From: Gimesia chilikensis
GTDB lineage: Bacteria > Planctomycetota > Planctomycetia > Planctomycetales > Planctomycetaceae
Reading direction: 5' to 3'
Assembly: GCF_007744075.1 (NCBI RefSeq)
Contig: NZ_CP036266.1
Span: forward strand, 1,265,001 to 1,329,000
Length of the DNA stretch: 64,000 nucleotides
Shown here: positions 44,363 through 54,167 of the stretch, in pieces
How the letters are laid out: each line of letters starts with the position of its first letter
How positions within the stretch are numbered: the stretch's first letter is position 1
Program-made: the position numbers and the translations under genes
Notes under the pieces: generated by a model
What the model was told of the DNA's origin: nothing
What the model saw: the letters and a program-made list of their open reading frames with translations, nothing else
Database searches by the model: none

Positions 44363-45715
44363 TTAGAAGCCCAGCCCGTCTCCGTTTAGCTCACCGGTCT
44401 TTACAGTACCATCGGTGAGTTTGAACATCCCGGGATAGGAGCGGCTCCACTTCTTATTCGGTCCCGGACAGTACTGCCGGCCGTTGCCTTCAATCGCCGC
44501 GACCGTCGGAATACGGGCGGCCAGACTTGCGGAGTGCAGGAACGAATAACCGCAGCAGGTCAGGTCCTGCACACAGAGGAACATGTCGAACTTCTGAGCA
44601 GCGGCCCCGAGGAACAGCGATTCGGTCTGACCCTTGCAGGCTTTGAGTGCCACGCCGGAATAACCCAGATCGCGGCTCAAGAGCAGCGATTCGTAGTCGA
44701 CCAGCGATTCATCAATCACCACCGGTTTGATCTTGGCGGCCTCGTGCATTTTATTTTCGGGGTTGGCTTTGAGATCCCGATTGGTCGGCTGTTCGATGTA
44801 CTGCACCCGATCAAAGGCAGCCGGGGACTGTTCCCGAACTTTGTTCAAGAAGTCCAGTACGTAATCGACGTTCTCGCACTTTTCGTTGAAGTCGAGTGAA
44901 TAGCACCAGGTATCCTGACCCCGTTCGGCCTGGGCCTTGGCGGCTTCATTTTCGACCGCAATCACACGACTGATGTCCCAGTCGAGGTTGTCGCCCGACA
45001 GCTTGATCTTGAGATGGGTCAGGCCGTCAGCCTTGATCCACTCGCCCAGGGTTTCCGGCAGTCCATCGTCGATTCGCTCGGCGACGTCAGCTTCGGTAAT
45101 CGGATCCAGGGCTCCCACCAGGTGGTACAGGGGGAGAGTCGGTTTAGGATCGCGGAGCGTGTACTGGTCCAGGTATTCGCCGGCGAACTGATCGTCCAGG
45201 TACTCCGTCAGGTCATGGATCATGTACTCTGAAGACAGACCGTTGTAGCTGTTGATATGATTTGCCCGACCGAAACCATCGTGAATGGCGGCGTCCAGGG
45301 GGCTGGATGCGACCAGCTGCGCCAGTTCGGGGATCTCTTCCGCCAGTCCCAGCTTCTTGGCAATTTTCTTGGCCATGAAGTGGTATTCGGCGGAAATGTG
45401 ATACATCAGGTCGATGGGATGAGCAATTTCCGGGCAGATATTGGCGATTTCCACCGCTTCTTCCAGAAACTCGATCATCGCTTTCAGTGCATCCTCAGGA
45501 CTGACCACGCTGGAAGGCCAGGCCCAGATATTCCCGGCCGGCATACTGCCGATTCCGATGCCCTGTTTTCCTGAGCGTGTTTCAACGATCACTTCCACGT
45601 TCAGCAGCACGCTGCTGTCCATCACCCGACCACCAAATTTCAGGGGCGTGCGAAAGGGAACTTGTTCCGTTGAAAATTTTGCCTCAACAATTTTGATGTC
45701 TGTTGACTTGGCCAT
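44363..45715 (-). CDS. Enolase-superfamily (mandelate racemase/muconate lactonizing-like) enzyme
   Basis: 450 residues. The N-terminal capping domain is followed by a TIM barrel with the KxK motif (HLKIKLSG) and three metal ligands in the right order: Asp in YSLDFNE, Glu in YIEQPT and Asp in VVIDESL. Chemistry should start by removing a proton alpha to a carboxylate; the substrate is unknown. Several insertions (for example EYMIHDLTEYLDDQFAGEYL) make it longer than most members. Confidence 0.88.
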   Translation of the reverse strand: MAKSTDIKIVEAKFSTEQVPFRTPLKFGGRVMDSSVLLNVEVIVETRSGKQGIGIGSMPAGNIWAWPSSVVSPEDALKAMIEFLEEAVEIANICPEIAHPIDLMYHISAEYHFMAKKIAKKLGLAEEIPELAQLVASSPLDAAIHDGFGRANHINSYNGLSSEYMIHDLTEYLDDQFAGEYLDQYTLRDPKPTLPLYHLVGALDPITEADVAERIDDGLPETLGEWIKADGLTHLKIKLSGDNLDWDISRVIAVENEAAKAQAERGQDTWCYSLDFNEKCENVDYVLDFLNKVREQSPAAFDRVQYIEQPTNRDLKANPENKMHEAAKIKPVVIDESLVDYESLLLSRDLGYSGVALKACKGQTESLFLGAAAQKFDMFLCVQDLTCCGYSFLHSASLAARIPTVAAIEGNGRQYCPGPNKKWSRSYPGMFKLTDGTVKTGELNGDGLGF

Positions 45716-45913
45716 CGGTCCTGACTTTTTCCTTCATGCTGCTTGATGAACCGGAACGGTCGATCATCTGTGAAATATTATGTCGTCTGTTTGAACGCTG
45801 AGACTGGAGTCGTTTCAGAGAAAACCAGACACGCAAGTATCGACTATACCCGGCCCGGAAGACCTTGCAAACTCAATCCGAAACGCGGAACGCGATTGAA
45901 ATTGATTTTATAG

Positions 45914-47257
45914 TCAATCAGGAGATTCTTCAAGAAACGAAAGTCTTCCCGGGACGCTTGAGAAAAAACGTGAAAAAAACAGATTTTCCGGTTCCTTTAC
46001 TGTTCCCGGGCTGGTATGCGGATTGTCACCAGACTCTTCCGGCAATTCCCCTGCTGCCAGTAACTGCTGATATTTGTTGACCCGCCTCGCCAGCACCTGC
46101 AGGCTTTCCCGGGGATTCTTGCCCGTCCCATACACCGAACAGAACGGCGTTCCTCGAGGGATCAAAGTACCGGGATAGGGAAGATCGGCGCTTTCGGGGA
46201 TCGCATAACAGTCGTCTGGGATGCCCGAGAAACGAATCTCAGGAGCCGTCCGGTCTCGCTGGGCATACAGGATTCCTTTCGAGATTTGCTGAAATGGCTC
46301 TCGGAAGGCCCGTTCGAGTTGTGTCTTTAACTCACCAGCGGTATCCGGCTCTGCTGCAGGATCTGCAAACGAGCGACAGGCTTTTAAGTGCCAGCCCAAT
46401 AGCGGCACTTGGGATTGCAGCTCAAACAGTTCCGTCAGCCCGGTATACCGCGGGTTGACCTCGGTCAGCCAGAGCGGCTCTTCGTCGTCCGGGCTCCCGA
46501 TCAGATCACAGCCAAACAGACCCTGAATCCCAGAGCCCCGGGCGACGGTGGTGCCCAGTTCTTCGAGATCGGATCGCAAACCATCTGGGACCGGCGAGAT
46601 AGTCACTCCGCCACAAAACTGAAACGCAGCAGCCCCCAGCGTCGGGTTTCCACAGAACTGCAGGGCCATTCCCACCAGAACGACCGCTTCAGGAAAGGCG
46701 ATAAACAGCGCTGACAAGGGAGCCCCCGACTGATACCGCTGCAGATAACAGTAGCCAGCCGGTGCGTTCTCCCCAGGACGTTCGCCCACGAAATGAATCC
46801 CCTGGCCGGCAGCACTCTCGAGTGGCTTCAGGAGCCAGTTTTTCGCATCGGCAGGTTTCGCTTCCACAGGCAGACAGGGGGACATGCGGATCGAATTATC
46901 GGACAGCAACGTCTGTAAAAAAAACGGATCTCGTACCCGACTCAGACAGTCAGGATCGCAACCTCTTAGAGTGTGCTGCGCGCTGATCTGCGCGATCAGT
47001 TCACTTTGATTTTCTACAGCACCCGTAAAGATCCATTCCATTGGTTCCAGGGCAGCCAGTTCGTGCAGCCAGTCATTCGGTGCAGATGTCCGGGGAATCA
47101 CACGGGCCAGGGCATGCAGATCCTGGTCACCAAACTGATCGACACACACGGGACGCATGCCCGCACGAAGCGCAGAGGCGGCAGCAGCGCGCGTACTGGC
47201 ACCTGCAATCAGCAGGTTTGCTGCGTCGGTTTCGGAATGTGTAAATTGGCTATTCAT
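45914..47257 (-). CDS. ATP-grasp domain protein, probably linked to H4MPT C1 metabolism
   Basis: About 447 residues from the ATG at 47257; the frame extends nine codons upstream. The N-terminal Rossmann-like segment (NLLIAGASTRAAAASALRAGM) and the ATP-grasp body with LLKPLESAAGQGIHFV, GLFGCDLIG and TEVNPRYTGLTELFEL (Glu/Asn Mg ligands) are visible. ATP-grasp proteins ligate a carboxylate to an amine or thiol. Similar genes (orfY-type) occur in methylotroph H4MPT clusters, and here fae lies divergently next to it. The precise reaction is not known. Confidence 0.8.
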   Translation of the reverse strand: MNSQFTHSETDAANLLIAGASTRAAAASALRAGMRPVCVDQFGDQDLHALARVIPRTSAPNDWLHELAALEPMEWIFTGAVENQSELIAQISAQHTLRGCDPDCLSRVRDPFFLQTLLSDNSIRMSPCLPVEAKPADAKNWLLKPLESAAGQGIHFVGERPGENAPAGYCYLQRYQSGAPLSALFIAFPEAVVLVGMALQFCGNPTLGAAAFQFCGGVTISPVPDGLRSDLEELGTTVARGSGIQGLFGCDLIGSPDDEEPLWLTEVNPRYTGLTELFELQSQVPLLGWHLKACRSFADPAAEPDTAGELKTQLERAFREPFQQISKGILYAQRDRTAPEIRFSGIPDDCYAIPESADLPYPGTLIPRGTPFCSVYGTGKNPRESLQVLARRVNKYQQLLAAGELPEESGDNPHTSPGTVKEPENLFFSRFFSSVPGRLSFLEESPD

Positions 47258-47500
47258 GAGTGTGAGATCGGGGCCTGGGGACATGATAATTTTATGAGGA
47301 TTTAAACTGAATGTCAGCCGTTTACTGGCAATCCCGTTCTTAAATTGTTATTACTTGATACAGGCTACGAATGATCCAAGGCGAACCTGACTTTCTCAGT
47401 TTGTTTCGCCGTCCGTTCAGGACTGCGGTATTCGTGATCCGTTTTCAAATTGTGCTGAAAGCATATCGAAGCAAACCTCATATGAAATGGAGAACGAAGA

Positions 47501-47998
47501 ATGTCTATGTTTGTCGGTGAGTCACTTGTCGGTGAAGGTAATGAAGTTGCTCATATCGATCTGTTGATTGGTGACAAAAACGGCCCTGTCGGGGCTGCCT
47601 TTGCAAACGCCCTGTCCAGCCAGAAAATGGGTCACAGCAACCTGCTGGCTGTTCTGACACCCAACCTGGCCGTTAAGCCCGCCACAGTCATGGTTACCAA
47701 AGTGACCATCAAAGGTGCCAAGCAGGCCGTTCAGATGTTTGGTCCTGCTCAGTATGCTGTTGCCAAAGCTGTTGCAGACAGCGTTGAAGCTGGCGTCATC
47801 CCCAAAGATCAGTGCGAAGAACTGGTCATCGTCTGTGGCGTCTTCATCCACTGGGAAGCTGACGACGACAAGAAGATCTTCGATTACAACTACGAAGCCA
47901 CCAAAGAAGCCATCGCACGGGCCATGAAGAATGAGCCTTCTGCTGATGAAATGATCGCCAAGAAGAGTGAAGCATCTCACCCCTTCTACGCCGGCTGA
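47501..47998 (+). CDS. fae: Formaldehyde-activating enzyme
   Basis: 165 residues. It condenses formaldehyde with tetrahydromethanopterin to methylene-H4MPT. The N-terminal VGESLVGEGNEVAHIDLLIGDK (with the catalytic His) and NLAVKPATVMVTKVTIKG segments are family hallmarks. GGAGAACGAAG precedes the start. It is followed by a strong terminator and then by the methylene-H4MPT dehydrogenase gene. Together they support formaldehyde oxidation or detoxification through H4MPT. Confidence 0.97.
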   Translation: MSMFVGESLVGEGNEVAHIDLLIGDKNGPVGAAFANALSSQKMGHSNLLAVLTPNLAVKPATVMVTKVTIKGAKQAVQMFGPAQYAVAKAVADSVEAGVIPKDQCEELVIVCGVFIHWEADDDKKIFDYNYEATKEAIARAMKNEPSADEMIAKKSEASHPFYAG

Positions 47999-48030
47999 TC
48001 ATTCCGCTCTAAGTGGATAGATCGAATTCA

Positions 48031-48062
48031 GACCCCTGTTCGCATCGAACAGGGGTTTTTCC
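48031..48062 (+). terminator. Rho-independent terminator of fae
   Basis: ACCCCTGTTCG (48032-48042) and CGAACAGGGGT (48046-48056) form an 11-bp stem with a CAT loop, followed by Ts. mtdB-like transcription must start beyond it or come from read-through. Confidence 0.95.
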
Positions 48063-48100
48063 ATTTGTCAGTTTCGCATTGATCAGGTTGCAGAACTCTC

Positions 48101-48964
48101 ATGAAAAAAATACTGATTCAACTGGATTCCAGTCAGCATGCCAGCACGTTTGATCGCGTCGTCGCCATTGATGCCGGCGTGGATGAATTGATGAGCTATC
48201 ACGAAGTGACTCCCGTCAACGTCGAAGCACTCGTGCATGGTGCCATGTTTACCCGCGGACCGGAAGATCTCAAAAACACCGCACTCTTTATCGGAGGCAG
48301 TGATACCCATTCGGGTGAAAACCTGCTGCGAAAAGTTCAGGAAACATTTTTTGGACCCGTGCGGGTTTCGGTCATGATGGATTCCAATGGCTGCAATACC
48401 ACCGCAGCCGCAGCCGTGCTCGCGGCAGGCAAGCATCTCGATTTCTCGGAAACCAAAGCGCTGGTGCTCGGCGGCACCGGCCCCGTCGGTCTCCGCGCGG
48501 CACAACTGCTGGCCCGTCGTGGCGCTGAAGTGGTCCTCGCCTCCCGCTCCGAAGAACGAGCCCAGGCTGCCTGTGATGCGATTGCCGGACTCGTCGAAGA
48601 CGCCCGGGTGCAACCGCTGTCGCTGAAAGACCACAAACAACTGGAGGCCGTCAACCAGGAGACCAGCCTGATCATCGCTGCCGGAGCAGCCGGCGTAAAA
48701 CTTCTCCCCGCAGCCTGCTGGAAGCCCCTGAAGAATCTCAAGGTTGTCATCGACTTAAACGCAGTTCCACCTGCCGGCATCGAAGATGTCGACGTCATGG
48801 ACAAAGCCACTGAGCGGGACGGAAAAATCTGTTACGGTGCCATCGGGGTCGGCGGGACTAAGATGAAAATTCACAAGGCCGCTATCCGTAAGCTCTTCGA
48901 AGCCAATGATCTCATTCTCGATACCGAGGAGATCTATCAGATCGGCGTCGAACTGCAGTCCTGA
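48101..48964 (+). CDS. mtdB: NAD(P)-dependent methylene-tetrahydromethanopterin dehydrogenase
   Basis: 287 residues of the MtdA/MtdB family. It oxidises methylene-H4MPT to methenyl-H4MPT with NAD(P). The catalytic domain is N-terminal (VDELMSYHEVTPVNVEALVHGAMFTRGP). The Rossmann domain carries LVLGGTGPVGLRAAQLLARRG, then VVLASRSEERAQ, which would favour NADP over NAD by the Ser/Arg after the second strand. MtdB is chosen over MtdA/MtdC on context only. It acts directly after Fae. Confidence 0.88.
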   Translation: MKKILIQLDSSQHASTFDRVVAIDAGVDELMSYHEVTPVNVEALVHGAMFTRGPEDLKNTALFIGGSDTHSGENLLRKVQETFFGPVRVSVMMDSNGCNTTAAAAVLAAGKHLDFSETKALVLGGTGPVGLRAAQLLARRGAEVVLASRSEERAQAACDAIAGLVEDARVQPLSLKDHKQLEAVNQETSLIIAAGAAGVKLLPAACWKPLKNLKVVIDLNAVPPAGIEDVDVMDKATERDGKICYGAIGVGGTKMKIHKAAIRKLFEANDLILDTEEIYQIGVELQS

Positions 48965-49109
48965 CATGAGTCCATTTTCACTCCAGATTCGCGAGTTCCG
49001 GTTGCATCGGAGTGACTCTTGCCGCTAAAATCAGGAACGGTCCTGTGTGGATTTCCGCACAGGTCGTTCCTCCCTTTTCGGCCGTTTTACTTCGGTAACC
49101 TGGTAAGCC

Positions 49110-49703
49110 ATGAATCAGAAACTGGACGATGCCACCATCATGAAGCGCGTCTGTGCAGGAGAATATCTCCTGTTCGACGAACTCGTGTTGCGCTATCATC
49201 AGCGTCTGTTACGCTTCGCCTGGAGCAAATACGGGAACCAATGTGCTGCGGAGGACCTCGTGCAGGAAGCATTCCTGGCCGCCTATGCAGCCCGGGAGAC
49301 TTACAATCCTGCCTTTGCTTTTTCAACCTGGCTCTGGACAATCTTCCTGAACCTCTGTCGTCGGCATTACAAGCGGGAAATGAAGCAACCCCGCGAAGTC
49401 GTGCGGTCTGCATTGGGAACCAGCGAAGAAATCAGGATTCCCGAGCCCAGTTCGACCGAAACACCCCTGCAGACCGCTCTCAGAACCGAGCAGTTTGAAC
49501 TGCTGGTGACTTACCTGGCTGATCTGCCGGAAGTCCAGGCGGATGCACTCCGTCTGCGGTTTTTTGGAGGACTGAAATTCTCTGAAATTGCTCTGACGAT
49601 GGAATGCAGTCTTTCGGCTGCCAAAATACGTGTGAAAAATGGATTGCTTCAACTGGCTCAGCGTTTTTCTGAAGAGACCCCTTCAGAAGGAGAAGTCTCA
49701 TGA
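49110..49703 (+). CDS. ECF-type RNA polymerase sigma factor
   Basis: 197 residues. Region 2: FDELVLRYHQRLLRFAWSKY, AAEDLVQEAFLAAYAARETY, FSTWLWTIFLNLCRRHYKRE. Region 4: LPEVQADALRLRFFGGLKFSEIALTMECSLSAAKIRVKNGL in family terms. Its stop overlaps the start of the next gene (ATGA), a zinc-finger anti-sigma candidate. Signal unknown. Confidence 0.95.
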   Translation: MNQKLDDATIMKRVCAGEYLLFDELVLRYHQRLLRFAWSKYGNQCAAEDLVQEAFLAAYAARETYNPAFAFSTWLWTIFLNLCRRHYKREMKQPREVVRSALGTSEEIRIPEPSSTETPLQTALRTEQFELLVTYLADLPEVQADALRLRFFGGLKFSEIALTMECSLSAAKIRVKNGLLQLAQRFSEETPSEGEVS

Positions 49704-50320
49704 ATTGTGACGAAGCTTTTGAATTAATGACTCATCCTGCGGACTATAACTGTGACGAACTGCAGTGGCACCTGCAGATGTGTCCCCGTTGTCGGCAGAT
49801 GCAGGAAACGCTCGCGCCCGCGCTGACCTCGTTTCAGAAACTCTCAGACGGGAATGATCTCTCTGAAGAAGAGCTGGCCCTGTTCGACGCCCATTTTACA
49901 CACCAGAGTGATTCTCAAAATGACACCGGCTTTACGTCTGGTGGTAAACCGTTCCTCTCGCCGGAGGCAGTACGGATTGCTGAACAGGCGGCAACCCGGT
50001 TGAGCGCTGAAGTCGGACTCAGCCAGCCGAGTACCGAAGTCTCACCGGCAATCATCCAGCGCAAACGAATGCTGCAGGCCGCCCTGGTGCTGTTCGTCGG
50101 TTTCGTTTTGGGTTGGGGAATTTCCATGGATGTTCCTTCCGAGAAGTTGCCTGTGGGAGCAGCAGCCAGCCTGCCTGCTCAGGAGCCCTGCCTCTGGATC
50201 GCCCAGCGGGATCAGAACATCAGCAGTGAGCAGCAGAAGTCGACCCGCAGCACGAAAGCATCGGCCCACAGCGTTGTCCTCTCCTGTGTTGCCTGCCACC
50301 TGCAGTCTTCTGCCGACTAG
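49700..50320 (+). CDS. Zinc-finger (HC2-type) anti-sigma factor
   Basis: 206 residues. The N-terminus has CDELQWHLQMCPRCRQMQE, a His/Cys cluster of the zf-HC2 anti-sigma domain. One membrane segment follows (about 133-150, AALVLFVGFVLGWGIS), then a short periplasmic tail ending with a CVAC motif. Coupled by a 4-bp overlap to the ECF sigma gene, so it likely holds that factor inactive. Confidence 0.9.
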   Translation: MNCDEAFELMTHPADYNCDELQWHLQMCPRCRQMQETLAPALTSFQKLSDGNDLSEEELALFDAHFTHQSDSQNDTGFTSGGKPFLSPEAVRIAEQAATRLSAEVGLSQPSTEVSPAIIQRKRMLQAALVLFVGFVLGWGISMDVPSEKLPVGAAASLPAQEPCLWIAQRDQNISSEQQKSTRSTKASAHSVVLSCVACHLQSSAD

Positions 50321-50680
50321 CTCGAATTCCACGCTTTGACCAGCTTCTCCAGCTTCCTGAAATAGCGGTCGAAAACCCCTCTGCGCAGCGGAAAATCCCC
50401 GTGGTTTTGTAACTCTTACACGCTTCAAACTCTGCCTGCGTAATTTTTTCTCTACGAACCTGCCAAATCTGAATGACGTCGGGAAACTCGTCTTGCGGCT
50501 GTTTTCGTTTTCCGTTATTTGTACGCAACCCACTTCGAATTAGAGGGTAACTTTCCTGTCTTTCAGTCCCGTTTCTCAAATCCTCTCTGAGTCGCCGGGA
50601 CAATGAAAAAGTGATTTCCAACCTGTCACAAGAATGTGAACCTCATATCTTTTCTCGCAATATTTACAATTGGATCTGAC
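50321..50680. other. Intergenic region upstream of bamA
   Basis: About 360 bp. A minus-strand open frame of about 130 codons (50621-50220) runs through it and into the anti-sigma gene. It has no recognisable domain and is basic and uneven in composition, so I do not call it a gene. The region must carry the bamA promoter. Confidence 0.4.
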
Positions 50681-53401
50681 ATGATAAGAGGTGTCTCGTC
50701 TGACACCAGATGCGGCAACGCATTGCGATTGGCTCTAAGCCTGATCCTGGTACAGATAATAATCTTCGGAAACTGCATCAACGGAATCATTCCGCTGATT
50801 GATTCCGTTAGCGCGCAGGAACCACAGAAGCGTTCTATCGATCTGAATCAGTCAATCTTTGATGTCCGCGTCGAAGGCAACGAATCAATTCCTGCACTCG
50901 CCATTCTCCAGAAAACGAAAATTCAACGTGGCCGTCCCGCCACACGCGACATGGTTCTTGAAGACGTCCGCCTGCTGTTTGCCACGCGCTGGTTCGCCAG
51001 TGTGGTTCCCGTGTATCGTCAGACCGAACAGGGACTGGTGCTCGTATATAAAGTCAAAGAACGTCCCATCGTGGAAAAGGTAGAATTCCGCGGCTATAAA
51101 AAAATCAAAATCAAACGCCTGCAGGCAACCACCGGTTTGAAGGTGGGTTCACCTTTCGATATCGCTGCCAACCAGGAATCCGTTAACCGTATCAAGCAGC
51201 TCTACGTCGAACGGGGTTACCGGTTCGCTGAAGTGAAACTGCTCAAGGGGGGAGACCCCAATGACCGCGAGGTCATCTTTGAAATCAAAGAAGGCCCCAA
51301 AGTAGTCGTTTCCGGTATTAAGTTCCGCGGCAATAAGTTCGTCAGCGACGGCGTGCTGAAGACCAAGCTGCAGACGAAAAAAGCACCGCTGGGAATGAGC
51401 TTCTTTGGCGGTAAGTATGATCCTGCTACGATTCAGGACGACCTGATTTCTCTCAAACAGTACTACAATGGCCTGGGATTCTTTGATGTCAAAATCGATG
51501 AGAAAGTCGGTTACAACAAAGATAAATCCCGTGTGCAGGTCGAATACACGATCAACGAAGGCAAACGTTACAAAATTCGTGATATCATGATTGAAGGCAA
51601 TCGCATCTTTTCGGAAGAAGAGATCCGCGAAGATATCAAACTCGCTGCAGGCGAATACTTCAACAGCCGCACCCTGGCCACCGATGTGGAAAAACTTTCG
51701 GAACGCTACGGCGAACTGGGACACCTGTTTGCCAAGGTGACACCGCAGCCCCGTTTCCTCGAAGCCCCCGGTGAAGTCGATCTGGTTTACAGCATCAATG
51801 AAGATAAACCTTATCGCATCCGTAAAATTACCGCCCATATTTCCGGCGATAACCCCCGTACAAAAAGTTCGGTTCTCTTGAACCCGATGATGGTCGCACC
51901 CGGCGATCTGGCCAATCAGCGTCTGATTGCCAAGAGTAAACGCCGCATCGAAGGTAACCAGGTCTTCCAGAAAGGACCCCAGGATGGACCGCGCATCAAT
52001 GTGACACGCGTCAATCCAGAGCGGGAAATGCTGGCCAGCCGCGAAAACGATATTCTGCGGGGACAGAATGCAGACGAGCAGCAGGTCCAGAAATTGCGTT
52101 ATCCTAATCTCAAGTATCGCAGCCAGACTTACAAACAGCCTGCTCCTCAGCAGAATCAGGATCTGTTTGAAGGCATCAAAACCGAGCCCGTTTCTTATCA
52201 GTCTCCTCAGCGGACAGGACAGATCTTCCGCGGGCAGAACTATGATAACGGTATTCCGGAACCACTCAATCCGCTGTTTGGGGAAAGCCCCCTCGGCGAT
52301 CCGATGGGCACCGAGTTTCCTCAGCAGCAACCTGGCTGGGTCGACCTGGACGTCTATGCCTCTGAAAGCCGTACCGGACGTCTGATGTTCGGCGTGGGTG
52401 TGAACAGTAACGCCGGTGTGGTCGGTTCGATCGTCCTGCAGGAAGAAAACTTTGACATTCTCCGTCCTCCGCGCAGCATGGAAGATATTCTCGATGGTAC
52501 TGCCTGGCGTGGTGGCGGACAGCGGTTCCGTGCCGAAGCTGTTCCCGGTGATCAGGTCAGCCGTTACCTCGTTAACTGGACCGATCCCTACTTTCTGGAT
52601 ACTAACTTCAGTCTGGGTGTCAGTGGTTTCTACTTCACCCGTTACTATACCGACTGGGACGAACAACGTGTTGGTGGTCGTTTCTCACTGGGCCGTCAGT
52701 TGACTCAGGAATGGTCGATCAACACTCAGTACCGTCTGGAAGACGTCAAACTGTATAACCCACGTACTCCCACCCCCGCCATCGTGCAGGCGTCTGTGGG
52801 GGACAACCTGCTGAATACATTCCGCATCTCGCTGAACCATGACACGCGTGACGCCGCGTTCCTGCCAGCCGAAGGTCACCTGCTGGAATGGGCGGCTGAA
52901 CAGGCAGTGGGCGATTACACTTACAGTCGCCTCGAAGCCAACGGCAGCCAGTACTTCACGTTGTACAAACGACCGGATGGCGGCGGACGCCACATCCTCT
53001 CGCTGAGTGCACAGCTCGGCTGGACCGATACTGATACCCCGGTCTTCGAACGTTACTATGCCGGTGGTTTCCAGACCTTCCGCGGCTTCGAATTCCGTGG
53101 TGTGACTCCCCGCGAAAACGGCATCGCCATCGGTGGTCGCTGGAGCTTCCTGGGTAGTGCACAGTACATGATGCCGATTACCGCAGACGAAATGATTCAG
53201 ATGGTCTTCTTCAGTGACTTCGGTACCGTGGAAGAAGATGTTTCCCTGGATCAGTTCCGTGTCTCTGTCGGTGCTGGTCTGCGACTCACGGTTCCCGCCA
53301 TGGGCCCGGTTCCCGTCGCACTGGACTTCTCTGTGCCTCTCGCCAAAGAGTCTTTCGACCAGACACAGGTCTTCAGCTTCTACGTCGGATTCACTCGCTA
53401 A
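50681..53401 (+). CDS. bamA: BamA-like outer membrane assembly protein (Omp85)
   Basis: About 907 residues from the ATG at 50681; an in-frame GTG at 50636 adds 15. Signal segment (LSLILVQIIIFGNCINGIIP). The POTRA domains start with IFDVRVEGNESIPALAILQK and continue with VEFRGYKKIKIKRLQATTGL, ISGIKFRGNKFVSDGVLKTK-type units and YKIRDIMIEGNRIFSEEEIR. A Gln/Pro-rich insert of about 120 residues separates them from the C-terminal 16-stranded barrel (from about GRLMFGVGVNSNAGVVG to FSFYVGFTR, ending in Arg instead of Phe). Its presence supports a diderm envelope. Confidence 0.92.
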   Translation: MIRGVSSDTRCGNALRLALSLILVQIIIFGNCINGIIPLIDSVSAQEPQKRSIDLNQSIFDVRVEGNESIPALAILQKTKIQRGRPATRDMVLEDVRLLFATRWFASVVPVYRQTEQGLVLVYKVKERPIVEKVEFRGYKKIKIKRLQATTGLKVGSPFDIAANQESVNRIKQLYVERGYRFAEVKLLKGGDPNDREVIFEIKEGPKVVVSGIKFRGNKFVSDGVLKTKLQTKKAPLGMSFFGGKYDPATIQDDLISLKQYYNGLGFFDVKIDEKVGYNKDKSRVQVEYTINEGKRYKIRDIMIEGNRIFSEEEIREDIKLAAGEYFNSRTLATDVEKLSERYGELGHLFAKVTPQPRFLEAPGEVDLVYSINEDKPYRIRKITAHISGDNPRTKSSVLLNPMMVAPGDLANQRLIAKSKRRIEGNQVFQKGPQDGPRINVTRVNPEREMLASRENDILRGQNADEQQVQKLRYPNLKYRSQTYKQPAPQQNQDLFEGIKTEPVSYQSPQRTGQIFRGQNYDNGIPEPLNPLFGESPLGDPMGTEFPQQQPGWVDLDVYASESRTGRLMFGVGVNSNAGVVGSIVLQEENFDILRPPRSMEDILDGTAWRGGGQRFRAEAVPGDQVSRYLVNWTDPYFLDTNFSLGVSGFYFTRYYTDWDEQRVGGRFSLGRQLTQEWSINTQYRLEDVKLYNPRTPTPAIVQASVGDNLLNTFRISLNHDTRDAAFLPAEGHLLEWAAEQAVGDYTYSRLEANGSQYFTLYKRPDGGGRHILSLSAQLGWTDTDTPVFERYYAGGFQTFRGFEFRGVTPRENGIAIGGRWSFLGSAQYMMPITADEMIQMVFFSDFGTVEEDVSLDQFRVSVGAGLRLTVPAMGPVPVALDFSVPLAKESFDQTQVFSFYVGFTR

Positions 53402-53496
53402 GCCGAATGTTTCCCTCGCAGGTCTGACAGCGCTGTTCCCGTCGATCTCACGCAATTGATGCAGCCACTGGTTTCCCCTCCGTCGCTTTCTGAACT

Positions 53497-54123
53497 ATGA
53501 TAGGGTCTGTGAAAAAACATCGGATCCCGGCAGAGGGCACATTGGAAATGATTCTGGAAGGCATGGTCACCAGTCGCAATCAGGAGAGCGAGTATAATCT
53601 CGCGCCGATGGGGCCGCTGGTCGACCAGGAAATGACCCAACTCATCTTGCGTCCCTTCCAGACTTCACGGACCTGCCAGAATCTGAAAGAGACCCGCTGC
53701 GGTGTCTTTCACGTCGTCGATGATGTGCTGCTCCTTACAAAAGCCGCCATCGGTCGATTGGAGTCAATGCCGGAAACATTTCCCGCAGAACGGATCGAAG
53801 GGGCCGTACTCCAATCCGCCTGTCGCTGGTATGAATTCGAGATCGAATCGATCGATGATTCTGACCTGCGGACTGTCATGCAGGCCCGGGTTGTGCACCA
53901 GGGCCGCATTCGTGACTTCTTCGGTCTCAACCGGGCAAAGCATGCCGTCCTCGAAGCCGCCATCCTGGCCACGCGTACGCATCTGATCCCACAGGCCGAG
54001 TTATTACAGCAGTATGAGTCACTCGCCGAAATCGTGCGTAAAACCGCTGGTCCTGCAGAAACAGAAGCCTTCCGTTTACTGGAAGAATATGTCACCAGAG
54101 CGTATGCTGAGTTGCAGTCTTAA
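53497..54123 (+). CDS. DUF447 family protein
   Basis: 208 residues. MILEGMVTSRNQESEYNLAPMGPLVDQEMTQLILRPFQTSRT opens like DUF447 members, which form a flavin-reductase-like split barrel; the C-terminal half is helical. In methylotrophs this family lies in the H4MPT biosynthesis cluster. It ends 44 bp before the beta-RFAP synthase gene, supporting a role in methanopterin synthesis. Its reaction is not established. Confidence 0.85.
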   Translation: MIGSVKKHRIPAEGTLEMILEGMVTSRNQESEYNLAPMGPLVDQEMTQLILRPFQTSRTCQNLKETRCGVFHVVDDVLLLTKAAIGRLESMPETFPAERIEGAVLQSACRWYEFEIESIDDSDLRTVMQARVVHQGRIRDFFGLNRAKHAVLEAAILATRTHLIPQAELLQQYESLAEIVRKTAGPAETEAFRLLEEYVTRAYAELQS

Positions 54124-54167
54124 TTCGTCTTATCCACACTCACGCCAGCTCGGAAATCAGATTCGCC

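Noticed and set aside
50220..50621. Minus-strand open frame of 133 codons before bamA
   Set aside because: No recognisable domain, no clear ribosome-binding site, and it overlaps the anti-sigma gene by about 100 bp. It could be a decayed gene but I cannot support it.
51149..52666. 505-codon minus-strand open frame
   Set aside because: Antisense to bamA, whose POTRA and barrel segments are clear.
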